A program made the position numbers and the translations under genes. From DATAFF01 sp963744915 (GTDB lineage Bacteria > Pseudomonadota > Alphaproteobacteria > Rhizobiales > Aestuariivirgaceae), in assembly GCA_963744915.1 (NCBI GenBank), contig CAVUUY010000023.1, forward strand, positions 1 to 64,000: a stretch of DNA of 64,000 nucleotides, given 5' to 3'. This document shows, one piece after another, positions 1-8,556 of this stretch (position 1 is the stretch's first letter; each line of letters starts with the position of its first letter). The notes beneath the pieces were generated by a model. That model did not search any database. It was not told where the DNA came from and saw nothing but the letters and a program-made list of their open reading frames with translations.

Positions 1-434
1 TCTCGCAGCTTAGAGGAACCCCAAACCAAGCGACGACCAGGTGAAGCATTGACACAAATGCCGTTGCCAGCGGCGTCGCGCGCGTCATCATCAGTCCAAA
101 GACTTGGGCCGAGTATGGTGGTCCTGAACTTCGCACTTGGGCCGCAGTTTGTCTGCGACATCTCCCTCGCTGGAGTATCCGATATAAGCGGCAAGGACAC
201 AGCTCTGCAGTTTCGTGCAGCGGCGAGCATGGCGTTCTGAAGAAAAAGGATCGGCAACTCGGCACTTCATGGCGCCGATCTCCTCAACAGTTCGTTCCGT
301 TGCCTTCTTGGGGCCGCGATGAGCAGATACGCGCCAGGTTACCACCCCGCGGTTGCGAAAATTCAAGCGACTAGTGGCTTTTAATCTTTTTCTGCCGCGG
401 ATAATATTGTGTCGGATGGGATAGGAGGCGGACA
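1..434. other. Left-edge stretch without a recognisable gene
   Basis: Short open frames exist on both strands but none resembles a known family or has a convincing ribosome-binding site. The right end carries the likely mucR promoter: a TAATAT-like -10 element lies near 402-407 and an AGGAGG Shine-Dalgarno sequence sits just before the ATG at 435. Confidence 0.5.
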
Positions 435-827
435 ATGACCGGCGAGAGTTTCAATGAAAGACTGGTAGGAGAGATGTTTATTGCTTACGTGAGCAATAAC
501 AGCGTCGTGCCATCGCAAATCGCGGATGTCGTACGCGCTATCAGTCGCGCACTTTCTAAGGACAACCATGAAGAATTCGCGGCGAGACAGGACCCTGCTG
601 TGCCTATCGATCAGTCGATCACGCCAGATTACTTGACCTGCTTGGAGGATGGGAAGCAGTTCAAGTCACTGAAGAGGCACCTCGGCATGCATGGAATGAC
701 CCCAGACGAGTATCGAACCAGATGGGGTCTCGCTGACGACTATCCGATGGTGGCTCCGAGATATTCCAAGGCGAGATCAAGGCTGGCAAAGAAGATCGGG
801 CTTGGGCTTAAGCGGTCGGCCGCCTAA
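435..827 (+). CDS. MucR/Ros-family zinc-finger transcriptional regulator
   Basis: A 130-residue protein of the Ros/MucR family, DNA-binding regulators found almost only in alphaproteobacteria, where they silence AT-rich promoters for exopolysaccharide, virulence and cell-cycle genes. The sequence shows the family core at residues 62-115: ITPDYLTCLEDGKQFKSLKR, then a histidine pair (HLGMHG), then the MTPDEYRTRWGL and DYPMVAP blocks and a basic C-terminal tail (LAKKIGLGLK). The N-terminal half holds the helical oligomerisation region. Length matches the family (about 130-150). The ATG has a strong AGGAGG site. It stands alone, so its targets cannot be read from context. The family call is secure; it is probably one of several paralogues in the genome. 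Confidence 0.93.
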   Translation: MTGESFNERLVGEMFIAYVSNNSVVPSQIADVVRAISRALSKDNHEEFAARQDPAVPIDQSITPDYLTCLEDGKQFKSLKRHLGMHGMTPDEYRTRWGLADDYPMVAPRYSKARSRLAKKIGLGLKRSAA

Positions 828-1000
828 ACGGCCAAATGTCCGGGGACCAGTTGGGTCTACTCCGCGACCCCAAAAACGCGGGCGCAGGCGCGCTTCACGG
901 GGTCTATGTCGTTCGCGGCGCTGGATCGGGTCTGAGATTCCGGGCGCCCCTTGTGCTAAATTGATCTTCACGCCGATGTGGACCGGGCGTGAAGGGCACC

Positions 1001-2554
1001 ATGGGCCAGACACGGAAACTCGCCGCAATCATGGCCGTCGACGTTGTCGGCTATTCCCGCCTGATGGGCGAGGATGAGGCGGGTACAGCAAAGGCGGTGC
1101 GCGAGCATCGTCAAGCGGCGGTTCCGATCGTTGCGAGTTTCGGCGGCCGGGTCGTCAAGACCATGGGCGACGGTCTGTTGCTCGAGTTTCCCTCCGTCGT
1201 CGCCGCCGTCGAATGCGCAGTGACGATCCAGAAGATGATGGTCGAGCGCAACGTCGATACCCCGGAGGCGAGCCGTGTCGTCTACCGCGTCGGCGTCCAT
1301 CTCGGCGACGTGCTGATCGACGGCGATGATATTTTGGGCGAAGGCGTGAACATTGCAGCGCGACTTGAGAGCATCTGCGAGCCTGGTGGCATATCAGTTT
1401 CCCGACTGGTCTATGATCAGGTCGATGGAAAGCTCGCTGTCGGTTTCAGAAACCTCGGTCTGCAAAAACTGAAAAACATCGCCAAACTGGTCGAGGTATT
1501 TTCAATCGAACAAGTAGAGAAATCGAAAGACACCCTTGTGCCCAATCACGCAGTGGCCGCGCAGACGATCAAGTATTGCCGGACGCCTGACGGTGTGCGC
1601 CTCGCCTATGCTATTTCTGGCAGCGGACCGGTACTGGTGAAGTCGGGGAATTGGATGAACCATCTTGAATACGACTGGCAAAGCCCAATTTGGCGGCACG
1701 TCTTTCGCGGGCTGTCGCGCGAGCATACGCTCATTCGCTACGACGCGAGAGGCAATGGCATGTCCGACTGGGACGTTGACAGGCTCTCGCTTGACGCCTG
1801 GGTGACCGACCTTGAGACGGTCGTCGACGCGGTCGGCGTCGAGCGTTTCCCGCTTCTCGGAATATCCCAAGGCGGCGGCGTGGCCGTTGCCTATGTAGTG
1901 AGGCACCCGGAGCGGGTGTCGCACCTTATTCTGTATGGCGCGTTCGCGCTCGGCGGAAAGAAGCGCGCTCCGGCTGAGAAAGAAATGCGCGACGCGATGA
2001 CGACTTTGATCCGCCTCGGATGGGGCGCGGATAATCCAAGCTTTCGGCAAATATTCACCGGGCGATTCATGCCGGGGGGAACGCACGAACAGGCGGACTA
2101 TTTCAACGAGCTGCAACGGAAAACAACCTCTGCCGAGTGCGCCGCTCGATATTTCGATGTCGTCAACGATTTCGATATCACCGAACTTCTCTCCAAGGTA
2201 AAGGCGCCTACGCTCGTCATGCACGTGCGGGACGACCTCATGGTTCCACTCGAAGCCGGGCGCCAGTTGGCCGCCGGCATCTCCGGCGCCCGTTTCATCG
2301 CTTTACCCGGCCGAAACCATCTGTTCCTGGAGCATGAGCCGGCTTCTGATCGAATTTTTCGAAGAGATCAGCCTTTTTCTGAGGGGCTGACTGGCCCGGG
2401 AACTCTGGAACATGAGCGTGAGATCCGTGTCCATGGTGCGGGCGGTCCAGCGACTTCGCCCCGAATTGGCGGCGGAGATAGCGGTCGGGAACCTCACGGT
2501 AAACATGGCGTACTGCATCCCACCGGCAGGACCACCAATAAGTCGACCACATAG
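1001..2554 (+). CDS. Class III adenylate/guanylate cyclase domain fused to alpha/beta hydrolase (C-terminus frameshifted)
   Basis: The N-terminal domain (about residues 1-165) is a class III nucleotide cyclase: AAIMAVDVVGYSRLM carries the first metal-binding Asp, and KTMGDGLLLEF and LGEGVNIAARLE are typical catalytic blocks. Residues about 190-450 form an alpha/beta hydrolase with an RYDARGNGMS turn, nucleophile elbow GISQGGG (Ser) and a final His in PGRNHLF. This fusion is common in alphaproteobacteria; cyclic-nucleotide or acyl-ester activity is inferred only. The open frame runs to 2554, but its last 65 residues look non-native. Removing one T near 2345 gives the expected ending EPALIEFFEEISLFLRG and a stop at 2388-2390. 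The ATG at 1001 has an AAGGG site; a GTG at 989 is an alternative start. Confidence 0.85.
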   Translation: MGQTRKLAAIMAVDVVGYSRLMGEDEAGTAKAVREHRQAAVPIVASFGGRVVKTMGDGLLLEFPSVVAAVECAVTIQKMMVERNVDTPEASRVVYRVGVHLGDVLIDGDDILGEGVNIAARLESICEPGGISVSRLVYDQVDGKLAVGFRNLGLQKLKNIAKLVEVFSIEQVEKSKDTLVPNHAVAAQTIKYCRTPDGVRLAYAISGSGPVLVKSGNWMNHLEYDWQSPIWRHVFRGLSREHTLIRYDARGNGMSDWDVDRLSLDAWVTDLETVVDAVGVERFPLLGISQGGGVAVAYVVRHPERVSHLILYGAFALGGKKRAPAEKEMRDAMTTLIRLGWGADNPSFRQIFTGRFMPGGTHEQADYFNELQRKTTSAECAARYFDVVNDFDITELLSKVKAPTLVMHVRDDLMVPLEAGRQLAAGISGARFIALPGRNHLFLEHEPASDRIFRRDQPFSEGLTGPGTLEHEREIRVHGAGGPATSPRIGGGDSGREPHGKHGVLHPTGRTTNKSTT

Positions 2555-2642
2555 GACCGGCCGGTGAGGACGTGGAACAATGCCAGCGAGGAGGAGCGGG
2601 GGAAGTTCGTCCAGGACCTCTGCCAGAAACCGAGCGAGTAAC
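2400..2642 (+). pseudogene. Decayed coding remnant, two frames
   Basis: One frame from a GTG at 2436 reads VQRLRPELAAEIAVGNLTVN, resembling the middle helical part of ParB-like or other helix-turn-helix proteins. A different frame ending at the stop near 2642 reads RTWNNASEEERGKFVQDL, a pattern often seen at the C-terminus of such proteins. Neither frame makes a full gene. The simplest reading is a broken remnant of a DNA-binding protein with at least one frameshift. Family assignment is weak. Confidence 0.22.
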
Positions 2643-2718
2643 GTGGTTTTTGGAAAATAGCGCCAACGGCACTAAATCGGAGATTCCCCCGTTGTTGGAA
2701 AAATCCCCCATTGGGACC

Positions 2719-2985
2719 ATGCGAGACGACATACTTATCTTCTCCCTTCTTTGGACGGCATGTTTGGCGGTGCCGGCGATTGCTGCAGAGAGCCGCGCAC
2801 ATCGATCAGGCAATGGAGGACCCGTCTCGGCGCAGGAACTGGTGATGCCGGCTCATCATCGCTGCGTACCGAGCAGTTGCAGATGCGCCAAGGACCGTCC
2901 AACGATCTGCACGCGGGATTGCCTGATGGATCGTCATTGCTGGTGCCGGAAGGGGGAGTACGTTTGCCACATTTTCCGCCGGTAA
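2719..2985 (+). CDS. Small secreted cysteine-rich protein (8 Cys)
   Basis: An 88-residue open frame with a typical Sec signal peptide: charged start (MRDD), hydrophobic core at about residues 5-21 and an AIAAE cleavage region near residue 23. The mature part is short and ends in a dense cysteine block with Cys at 49, 54, 56, 64, 68, 74, 76 and 83: eight cysteines in 35 residues, enough for four disulfides. No family is recognised. The spacing recalls small disulfide-stabilised secreted peptides, but that is only an analogy. The start was chosen because the signal peptide begins there. No strong ribosome-binding site is visible and the surroundings contain gene remnants, so expression is uncertain. 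Confidence 0.45.
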   Translation: MRDDILIFSLLWTACLAVPAIAAESRAHRSGNGGPVSAQELVMPAHHRCVPSSCRCAKDRPTICTRDCLMDRHCWCRKGEYVCHIFRR

Positions 2986-3758
2986 GCGGCTCAGCGTTGC
3001 GGTCCGGTAGTCAGTTTTTGGATGGAGCCAGGGCTCGGTCATGAAACTGGCGTCCAGATTGGCTCAGGCTCCAGGGGCCTGCTGTGAGCGGGCGTTTGCG
3101 TATACCGAGATACTCGGCAGGGTCTCATTCAGCGCGATTACCCCAGCGGGTCCGGTTTCGTTTCTGGTTCGCTTTTGATCCCCCTCCTGGTGATGCTTTT
3201 GCGGTGTCCACAGCGCGGATGTCTCGTGGAACCGCGAGATGGAACAACTCCATACCCGCGCAGATTTGTGCCCTGCTGACCGCTCCTTGGAAACCCGGTC
3301 AGCGCGGCGAGAACGGGATGTTTGTCGATTTATGTCCGTCCTTCGGCGCAAGTGGGGTAACTCATAGCTCTAGCTAAAATGATCGAGTCAAATGAGTCCG
3401 ATAGCAGCAAGAGCAAGCGAAGGACGTCTCCGCCCCAACCTGTGCTGATAAGCATGCCTTTCGGGTCCCATCTACCCCGCCCTCGCCATTGTTCGTGGGA
3501 AGGTACCGGTACTCGAGGGGCCCCTTTTCCGGTCCTTGAGTGGCTCGTCGTGCGACTGCGGGTCATGCGGTGGCGCCTGCACTTCGCGCGGTGGCGGATC
3601 CGGCGGCGGGGGTGATTGAATATACCGCAATGGCGGCATTTAGGGCCGGTGCCACCAACACCAGCCCTTTTTGTTCCTGCCATGGCGTCCGCATTTTTGG
3701 AACCACAGTGGAACCATAGATCCGATTTCCCGCTCAGTGCGCCTTGAAAACAGCAGTT
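2986..3758. other. About 770 bp without a recognisable gene; possible recombination scar
   Basis: No open frame here resembles a known family. Features seen are a short direct repeat GGAACCA...GGAACCA near 3699-3717 and an ACAGG/CCTGT inverted repeat near 3761-3781 that straddles the end of the shortened Anbu gene. The stretch separates the accessory left end from the Anbu operon and may mark an old insertion or deletion endpoint. No transposase, integrase or tRNA target was found. Confidence 0.4.
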
Positions 3759-4391
3759 TTACAGGATTCTACAGAGCCTGTCGCGCTGATAGAGCATGAG
3801 ATCGATGGGCAGGCCGACCGACAGATTGGATCGCAAGGTCGAGTCGAACGACAGAAGCACGAGCTTGCCTGCCTGTCCGAGCGACATCGTCTGCACCGCG
3901 ACGCGGTCGAGGATCGGCTTGCCATATTTGGTCTCCCCGACCTGGAGAAAGGGGGTGTCCTCCGTCGCCTCGATGAAGTTTCCTTCGGCATAGATCAGGA
4001 ACAGCCGCGGACGCTCTTTGCCGATCTGCCCGCCCAGCAGCAATGTCGCCGAGAAGTCGCCGCTCGCCGTCAGCGCCTCGCCGTCGACCGAGCGGATGTC
4101 GCGCAGTGCCGTGCCGACCACCCGTGCTGCCTGAAACATGTTCGGTGCGCTGAAGAGGTTGGGACGCGCGTCCTTGCGGCGATTGGCCTGCGCTTCTTCG
4201 CCGAGCAAGGCGACCGCCGCCTGGGCGACGGCGAGATTGCCGGCGGTGACCAGCATGAGCACGCGTTCTCCCTTACGCTCCCACACATGCAGCTTCTTGA
4301 AGGTGGCGATGTTGTCAACCCCGGCATTGGTGCGGGTATCGGCCGCCAGAACGAGTCCTCCTTCCAGCACCATTCCCACGCCATAAGTCAT
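3759..4391 (-). CDS. Anbu-type proteasome-like peptidase (C-terminus shortened)
   Basis: A 210-residue member of the Anbu ('ancestral beta subunit') branch of the Ntn-hydrolase/proteasome superfamily. The start MTYGVGMVLEGGLV is characteristic: removal of Met exposes Thr1 as the catalytic nucleophile, with Asp17 in AADTRTNAG and Lys31/Lys32 nearby in the proteasome arrangement. Later blocks LVTAGNLA, SLGQAGKLVLLSFDSTLRSN and VGLPIDLMLY also fit. Anbu proteins usually continue some 30-40 residues beyond this last block; here the frame stops after QRDRLCRIL, and no other frame restores the usual tail, so a real truncation is likely. It is last in a four-gene operon and its ATG overlaps the transglutaminase stop by 4 nt. 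Natural substrates of Anbu are unknown. Confidence 0.9.
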   Translation of the reverse strand: MTYGVGMVLEGGLVLAADTRTNAGVDNIATFKKLHVWERKGERVLMLVTAGNLAVAQAAVALLGEEAQANRRKDARPNLFSAPNMFQAARVVGTALRDIRSVDGEALTASGDFSATLLLGGQIGKERPRLFLIYAEGNFIEATEDTPFLQVGETKYGKPILDRVAVQTMSLGQAGKLVLLSFDSTLRSNLSVGLPIDLMLYQRDRLCRIL

Positions 4392-5194
4392 TGCTGCTGC
4401 GCCTCTATCACCTTGACCTCCACCGCCAGTCTTTCGCCATCGCCGCCCCGCCGGGTCCCGGCAACCGGCCTGACGCTTCGCGCATCAAGCCCGGCGCAGA
4501 GTCGCACATAGCGCTCGGTAGGGCATACTCGGTTGGCGCAGTCAAATCCCACCCAGCCTAGGCCAGGAACCAGCGACTCCGCCCACCCATGCCCGGCCTC
4601 GGCGACGTCGTTGCCCGCCAGCAGCAGATAGCCCGAGACATAACGGCTGGGCACGCCGCAATGGCGTGCTGCGGCGATGAAGACATGGGCATGGTCCTGG
4701 CACACGCCGCGACCGCCCGCCAGCGCCTCGCCGGCAGTCGTATGGGCATCGGTGACGCCGGTCTCGTAGTCGATTTGGTCGCGCACCACATTCATCAGGC
4801 CATGCAGCAGGTCGAGGCCGGCAAGCCCGCCCAGCGCTTGCGTCAGCTCGATGATCGTCGCGTCGGCGACGGTGGCTGGAGTTTGCCGCAGATAGAGGGC
4901 ATCGGGAACCGTTCCTGGAGAATTGGGCAGGACGCCTGCGCGATCCTCGGTTATCACCGTGCCGCGGGCAACGATCGACACTTCTTCATGCAGCCTGGTT
5001 TGGCTGATCAGATGAGCCTGATTGCCGAAGCAGTCCGCATAGCTCAGCGCCTGCTCGATGCCCGGTGCCTCGATGGCCCATGACACCACCTTCTGCGCTG
5101 TCGAATTGGTGGGCGTCAAAAGCAGTCGCTGCAACGAATAGCTGACCGGTCTGTCGTAGCGGTAAAGCGTCTGATGCCAGATTTCGATCAGCAT
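4388..5194 (-). CDS. Transglutaminase-like cysteine peptidase of the Anbu operon
   Basis: A 268-residue protein with the bacterial transglutaminase N-terminal beta domain (LIEIWHQTLYRYDRPV) followed by a transglutaminase/protease core. The catalytic triad is visible: Cys165 in GGRGVCQDHAH, His202 in GHGWAE and Asp218 in WVGFDCAN. Proteins of this type are a constant partner of Anbu, Alpha-E and circularly permuted ATP-grasp proteins, in a module proposed to form and cleave peptide or isopeptide tags. That role is inferred from context, not shown. It lies 20 nt after the Alpha-E gene and overlaps Anbu by 4 nt. The start at MLIEIWH was preferred over an upstream ATG because the family begins there. 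Confidence 0.93.
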   Translation of the reverse strand: MLIEIWHQTLYRYDRPVSYSLQRLLLTPTNSTAQKVVSWAIEAPGIEQALSYADCFGNQAHLISQTRLHEEVSIVARGTVITEDRAGVLPNSPGTVPDALYLRQTPATVADATIIELTQALGGLAGLDLLHGLMNVVRDQIDYETGVTDAHTTAGEALAGGRGVCQDHAHVFIAAARHCGVPSRYVSGYLLLAGNDVAEAGHGWAESLVPGLGWVGFDCANRVCPTERYVRLCAGLDARSVRPVAGTRRGGDGERLAVEVKVIEAQQQ

Positions 5195-5214
5195 GGGATC
5201 ACAGCCTGCTCCAA

Positions 5215-6189
5215 TCATGGGAAGTTGTAGTCGGCGGCAATGCGGATCGACAGCGCATTGTTCTGCTCCAGGAAACGACCGAGATATTCATGCAGGCCCG
5301 ATTGGAAGATGGTTGACATGTCAGTGCCGGCGAGCCCGGAAGCAATGGCCACCGCCGCCTCATGGCAGGGGCGGCGCTCGCCATAATCCTCAAATAGCCC
5401 GTCCAGCGCCTCGTTCACCCGCCGATAACAGAACAGCAGCGACCGCGGCATCTCCTCGCGCAGCATCAGGAACTCCGCGATGCGAAAAGGCGTGTAGCCG
5501 CTGTCGCGGAAGAGCCATCGATAGGCGCGCTGCGCCGATACCGAGCGCAGGATCTGAGCCCATTGCTGCCTATCGGTCTCCCCGCCGACCGACACGCTGT
5601 CCGGCAGCAGTAGGAAATATTTCACATCGATGATGCGAGCAGTGGAATCGGCGCGCTCGATGAATGTGCCGAGCTGGCTGAAGAAGAAGGTGTCCTTGCG
5701 CAACATGGTCGACACCATGGCTCCGCGAAACAGCATCGAGCGCTGGCGGACCCATTCGAGAAAGCCTGGCAGGCGAAAGGTCTCGACCTGGTCCGCCTTG
5801 ACTCGCGAGAGGTCGTTCCATGTGGTGTTCAACGCTTCCCAAACGTCGCGCGTCAAGGCGGTACGGACGGCGCGGGCATTATTGCGCGCCGTGCTGATCG
5901 AGGAGCGGATGCTCCCGGGATTGCTCTCGTCGAACAGGAGATGCTGGATCACCTTGCTGCCGGTGACCTCGCCATACTGGGCAAGATAGCTCTGCTCGCA
6001 ACCGCAGCTCTGGAGCGTCGAGCGCCATTCGTCTCGATGGCCCGCGCTTGCCCTGGGCATCAGCGAGATGCGGTATCCGACCTCGGCGAGACGGGCTATG
6101 TTCTCGGCCCGCTCGACTTGGCGCGACATCCAGTAGAGCGCTGCTGCCGAACGCCCGAGCAAGATCTGGTCTAGTCTTCCAGAACCCAT
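5215..6189 (-). CDS. Alpha-E domain protein
   Basis: A 324-residue Alpha-E (DUF403) protein, an all-helical domain of unknown biochemistry that travels with circularly permuted ATP-grasp and transglutaminase proteins. The diagnostic N-terminal motif AAALYWMSRQVERAENIARL is present near residues 14-33, and the internal repeat FIERADSTARIIDVKYF echoes it in the second half. Length matches the family (about 310-320). The chosen ATG overlaps the end of the ATP-grasp gene by 19 nt, indicating translational coupling; a longer in-frame opening upstream is only the shadow of that gene. Presumed cytoplasmic; partner-dependent ligase function is inference. Confidence 0.93.
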   Translation of the reverse strand: MGSGRLDQILLGRSAAALYWMSRQVERAENIARLAEVGYRISLMPRASAGHRDEWRSTLQSCGCEQSYLAQYGEVTGSKVIQHLLFDESNPGSIRSSISTARNNARAVRTALTRDVWEALNTTWNDLSRVKADQVETFRLPGFLEWVRQRSMLFRGAMVSTMLRKDTFFFSQLGTFIERADSTARIIDVKYFLLLPDSVSVGGETDRQQWAQILRSVSAQRAYRWLFRDSGYTPFRIAEFLMLREEMPRSLLFCYRRVNEALDGLFEDYGERRPCHEAAVAIASGLAGTDMSTIFQSGLHEYLGRFLEQNNALSIRIAADYNFP

Positions 6190-7583
6190 GTGTCCTTGGT
6201 CCCGCCGCCCTGGCTGGAATTGACGACCAGAGAACCCTTCTTCAGGGCGACCCGCGTGAACCCGCCCTTGGTGATGTGCACGCGATCGCCAGTCAGCACG
6301 AAGGGCCGAAGATCGACATGGCGCGGCGCGACACCGTTCGGCGTGAGCGTCGGCGCGGTCGACAGAGCGAGCGTCGGCTGCGCAATATACTTCGTCGGCG
6401 AGGCTTCGAGCTTCTTGCGGAACTCGGCGATCTGCGCCCGCGTCGAGCTCGGCCCGACCAGCATGCCGTAACCGCCCGAGCCATGAACTTCCTTGACCAC
6501 GAGCTCGGGCAAATGCTGCAGCACATAGCCGAGATCGTCCGCATCCGAGCACCGCCAGGTCGGCACGTTGGACAGCATCGGCCGCTCGCCGGTGTAGAAC
6601 TCGATGATTTCCGGCATGTAGGCGTAGATGCTCTTGTCGTCGGCAATGCCCGTCCCGGGAGCATTCACCAGGTTGACACGGCCGGCGCGGTAGACGTCGA
6701 ACAGCCCGGGCACGCCGAGCGATGAGTCGGCACGGAAGGTGAGGGGATCGAGAAAGGCATCGTCGATCCGACGGTAGATGACGTCGACCCGCTTGGGTAA
6801 TTGAGTGGTGCGCATATAGCACCAGCCGTCCTCGACGAAGAGATCGCTGCCCTCGCAAAGTTCGACACCCATCTCGTCAGCAAGAAAGGCGTGCTCGTAA
6901 TAGGCGGAGTTGTAGATGCCCGGGGTGAGCACGGCCAGTGTCGGCTCGTCGGCCGAGGCCGGCGCGACCGCGATCAGCGTCTTCTGAAGCATGTCCGGGT
7001 AGTTCTCGATCGGCGCGACGCGATGCTTGGCGAACAGCTCCGGAAACAGGAACATCATCGCCTCGCGGCCCTCCAGCATGTAGGAGACGCCCGAGGGGGT
7101 GCGGCAATTGTCCTCGAGAACGAAATAGTGTTCCCCCACCCGCACGATATCAATGCCGATAATATGCGCATATACGTTGCGTGGCGGGTTGACGCCCATC
7201 ATCTCCGGCACGAAGGCCTCATTTTGCAGGACGAGCGGCGCCGGGATACGCTTGGCCCGCAGGATCTCCTGTCGATGGTAGACGTCATGGATGAAGGCGT
7301 TGAGCGCACGTACCCGCTGCTCGATGCCGGCCGAAAGGCGCCGCCACTCTGCCGCCGCGAACAGCCGCGGGATGATATCGAAAGGGATCAGCCGCTCATT
7401 GCTCTCGAGCCCGCCATAGATCGCGAAGGTGATGCCGCTTCTGCGGAAAATCGCCTCGGCCTCCTTCTGGTTGCGCATCAGATCGACGCGCGACAGGCCG
7501 TTCAGCCAGGCGGCGACCTCGGCGTAATAGCCGCGGATGGTGCCGTCCGGCAACGTCATCTCGTCAACAATGCCCTTCTTCAC
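6171..7583 (-). CDS. Circularly permuted ATP-grasp protein
   Basis: A 470-residue circularly permuted ATP-grasp type 2 protein (DUF404/DUF407 region), the presumed ATP-dependent ligase of the Anbu module. It opens with KKGIVDEMTLPDGTIRGYY. Recognisable blocks are FVLEDNCRTPSGVSYMLEGR, VLTPGIYNSAYYEH, VVKEVHGSGGYGMLVGP (nucleotide-binding loop) and the ending VNSSQGGGTKDTWVLED. First gene of the four-gene minus-strand operon. GTG at 7583 was chosen because it gives the usual family N-terminus; a GTG at 7628 and an ATG at 7559 (MTLPDG) are alternatives. Peptide-bond-forming activity is proposed for the family, but substrate and acceptor are unknown. Confidence 0.93.
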   Translation of the reverse strand: MKKGIVDEMTLPDGTIRGYYAEVAAWLNGLSRVDLMRNQKEAEAIFRRSGITFAIYGGLESNERLIPFDIIPRLFAAAEWRRLSAGIEQRVRALNAFIHDVYHRQEILRAKRIPAPLVLQNEAFVPEMMGVNPPRNVYAHIIGIDIVRVGEHYFVLEDNCRTPSGVSYMLEGREAMMFLFPELFAKHRVAPIENYPDMLQKTLIAVAPASADEPTLAVLTPGIYNSAYYEHAFLADEMGVELCEGSDLFVEDGWCYMRTTQLPKRVDVIYRRIDDAFLDPLTFRADSSLGVPGLFDVYRAGRVNLVNAPGTGIADDKSIYAYMPEIIEFYTGERPMLSNVPTWRCSDADDLGYVLQHLPELVVKEVHGSGGYGMLVGPSSTRAQIAEFRKKLEASPTKYIAQPTLALSTAPTLTPNGVAPRHVDLRPFVLTGDRVHITKGGFTRVALKKGSLVVNSSQGGGTKDTWVLED

Positions 7584-7935
7584 GGCTTGTCCCGGGTGAT
7601 TGAGCAGGCGCGCTCCATGGTGTCTCACTGGAGGCGCCCGATCAATCCGATCTTGCTCAGCCGCCAGCGGATCGGCATTTCATGCCGAACGCGGCCTTAC
7701 CAGCCAAAAGCTGAAATGGACCAAGCCTGGCAGCATGGTTGGCACAGCTCAACCCGCTGGGTCTGCGGTCCGGAAACGGTGCCAGGGTCTTGCTGCGGTG
7801 TCGCGCGTCAATGGCCTTCCAGTATATGCGGTGAAAAGAACATGTGAAAAATCTTCAAAATCGAGTGTCATGCCGCGCGTGACTGCACTTAACTCGCACG
7901 AGCTCTCGACCCAGTTACGAATCGGCGTGCGTGGT
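7584..7935. other. Upstream region of the Anbu operon
   Basis: About 350 bp between the ATP-grasp start and the TetR stop codon. Both flanking genes are on the minus strand, so this segment should hold the promoter of the four-gene Anbu operon and the 3' end of the tetR transcript. No clear -35/-10 pair or terminator hairpin was identified. Confidence 0.45.
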
Positions 7936-8556
7936 TCACCAGATCGATTGATCGCGAGTGCGAAGACTGTTTTCGAGGTAGAGCTGGGCTGCCACTTTGA
8001 TTTCTCTTGCAGCACCGAGATTGCCCTCGCAGGCAGCAACAATCGAGCCCTTCATCATCATGTGCCAGGTATTGGCAAATGTCTGGGCGTCTTTGATTTC
8101 GAGCGAACGGGCCAGTTCCTCGAAAATATCGCGAATGGTTGCAAGGTGCGCCGTGGCCGACAGGCGAGCTTTGTGGCCCTTCGGATATTCCAGCAGCACA
8201 TTGATGAAGGAGCAGCCGTCGAATTCACTGGACTGGTACCAGCCGTCGAACAGATCGAACACCACGAGCAGGCGGTCCGCCGGCGAGGCTGCGCATCGGT
8301 AGAGCTCGGATTTCAGCCAATCGATCGTCCACAGCTCCTCACGCCGCTTCAGGAAAGCGGTGATGAGCTCCTCCTTGGATCTGAAGTGTCGGTAGAGCGA
8401 CATCTTGGCGACCCCCGAGCGCTGAACGATGGCGTCGATGCCGATGCTCCGGGTGCCGTTGATACGGAACAGATCATAGGCCGCATCGAGCGCCCGTTGC
8501 TTTGCGCTTGCACGCGGCGCGGGCTTGACTGCCGGGGTCTTCACAGCTTTCGTCAT
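7936..8556 (-). CDS. TetR/AcrR-family transcriptional regulator
   Basis: A 206-residue TetR-family repressor. A basic, Ala/Pro/Lys-rich tail (residues 1-17) precedes the DNA-binding domain: AKQRALDAAYDLFRINGTRS, then GIDAIVQRSGVAKMSLYRHFRSKEELITAFL, the family helix-turn-helix with the YRHF recognition helix. The C-terminal half (about 75-206) is the ligand and dimer domain and gives no ligand clue. It is divergent from the hydrogenase operon across a 529-bp region, so control of itself and possibly of hhyS is a reasonable but untested inference. The ATG follows a GGGGG stretch. Confidence 0.93.
   Translation of the reverse strand: MTKAVKTPAVKPAPRASAKQRALDAAYDLFRINGTRSIGIDAIVQRSGVAKMSLYRHFRSKEELITAFLKRREELWTIDWLKSELYRCAASPADRLLVVFDLFDGWYQSSEFDGCSFINVLLEYPKGHKARLSATAHLATIRDIFEELARSLEIKDAQTFANTWHMMMKGSIVAACEGNLGAAREIKVAAQLYLENSLRTRDQSIW

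Noticed and set aside
1..434. Short frames at the left edge (49-240 plus, 91-435 minus)
   Set aside because: No similarity to known proteins, poor start sites and atypical composition.
4591..5083. Plus-strand frame opposite the transglutaminase gene
   Set aside because: Shadow frame without motifs; the catalytic triad lies on the minus strand.
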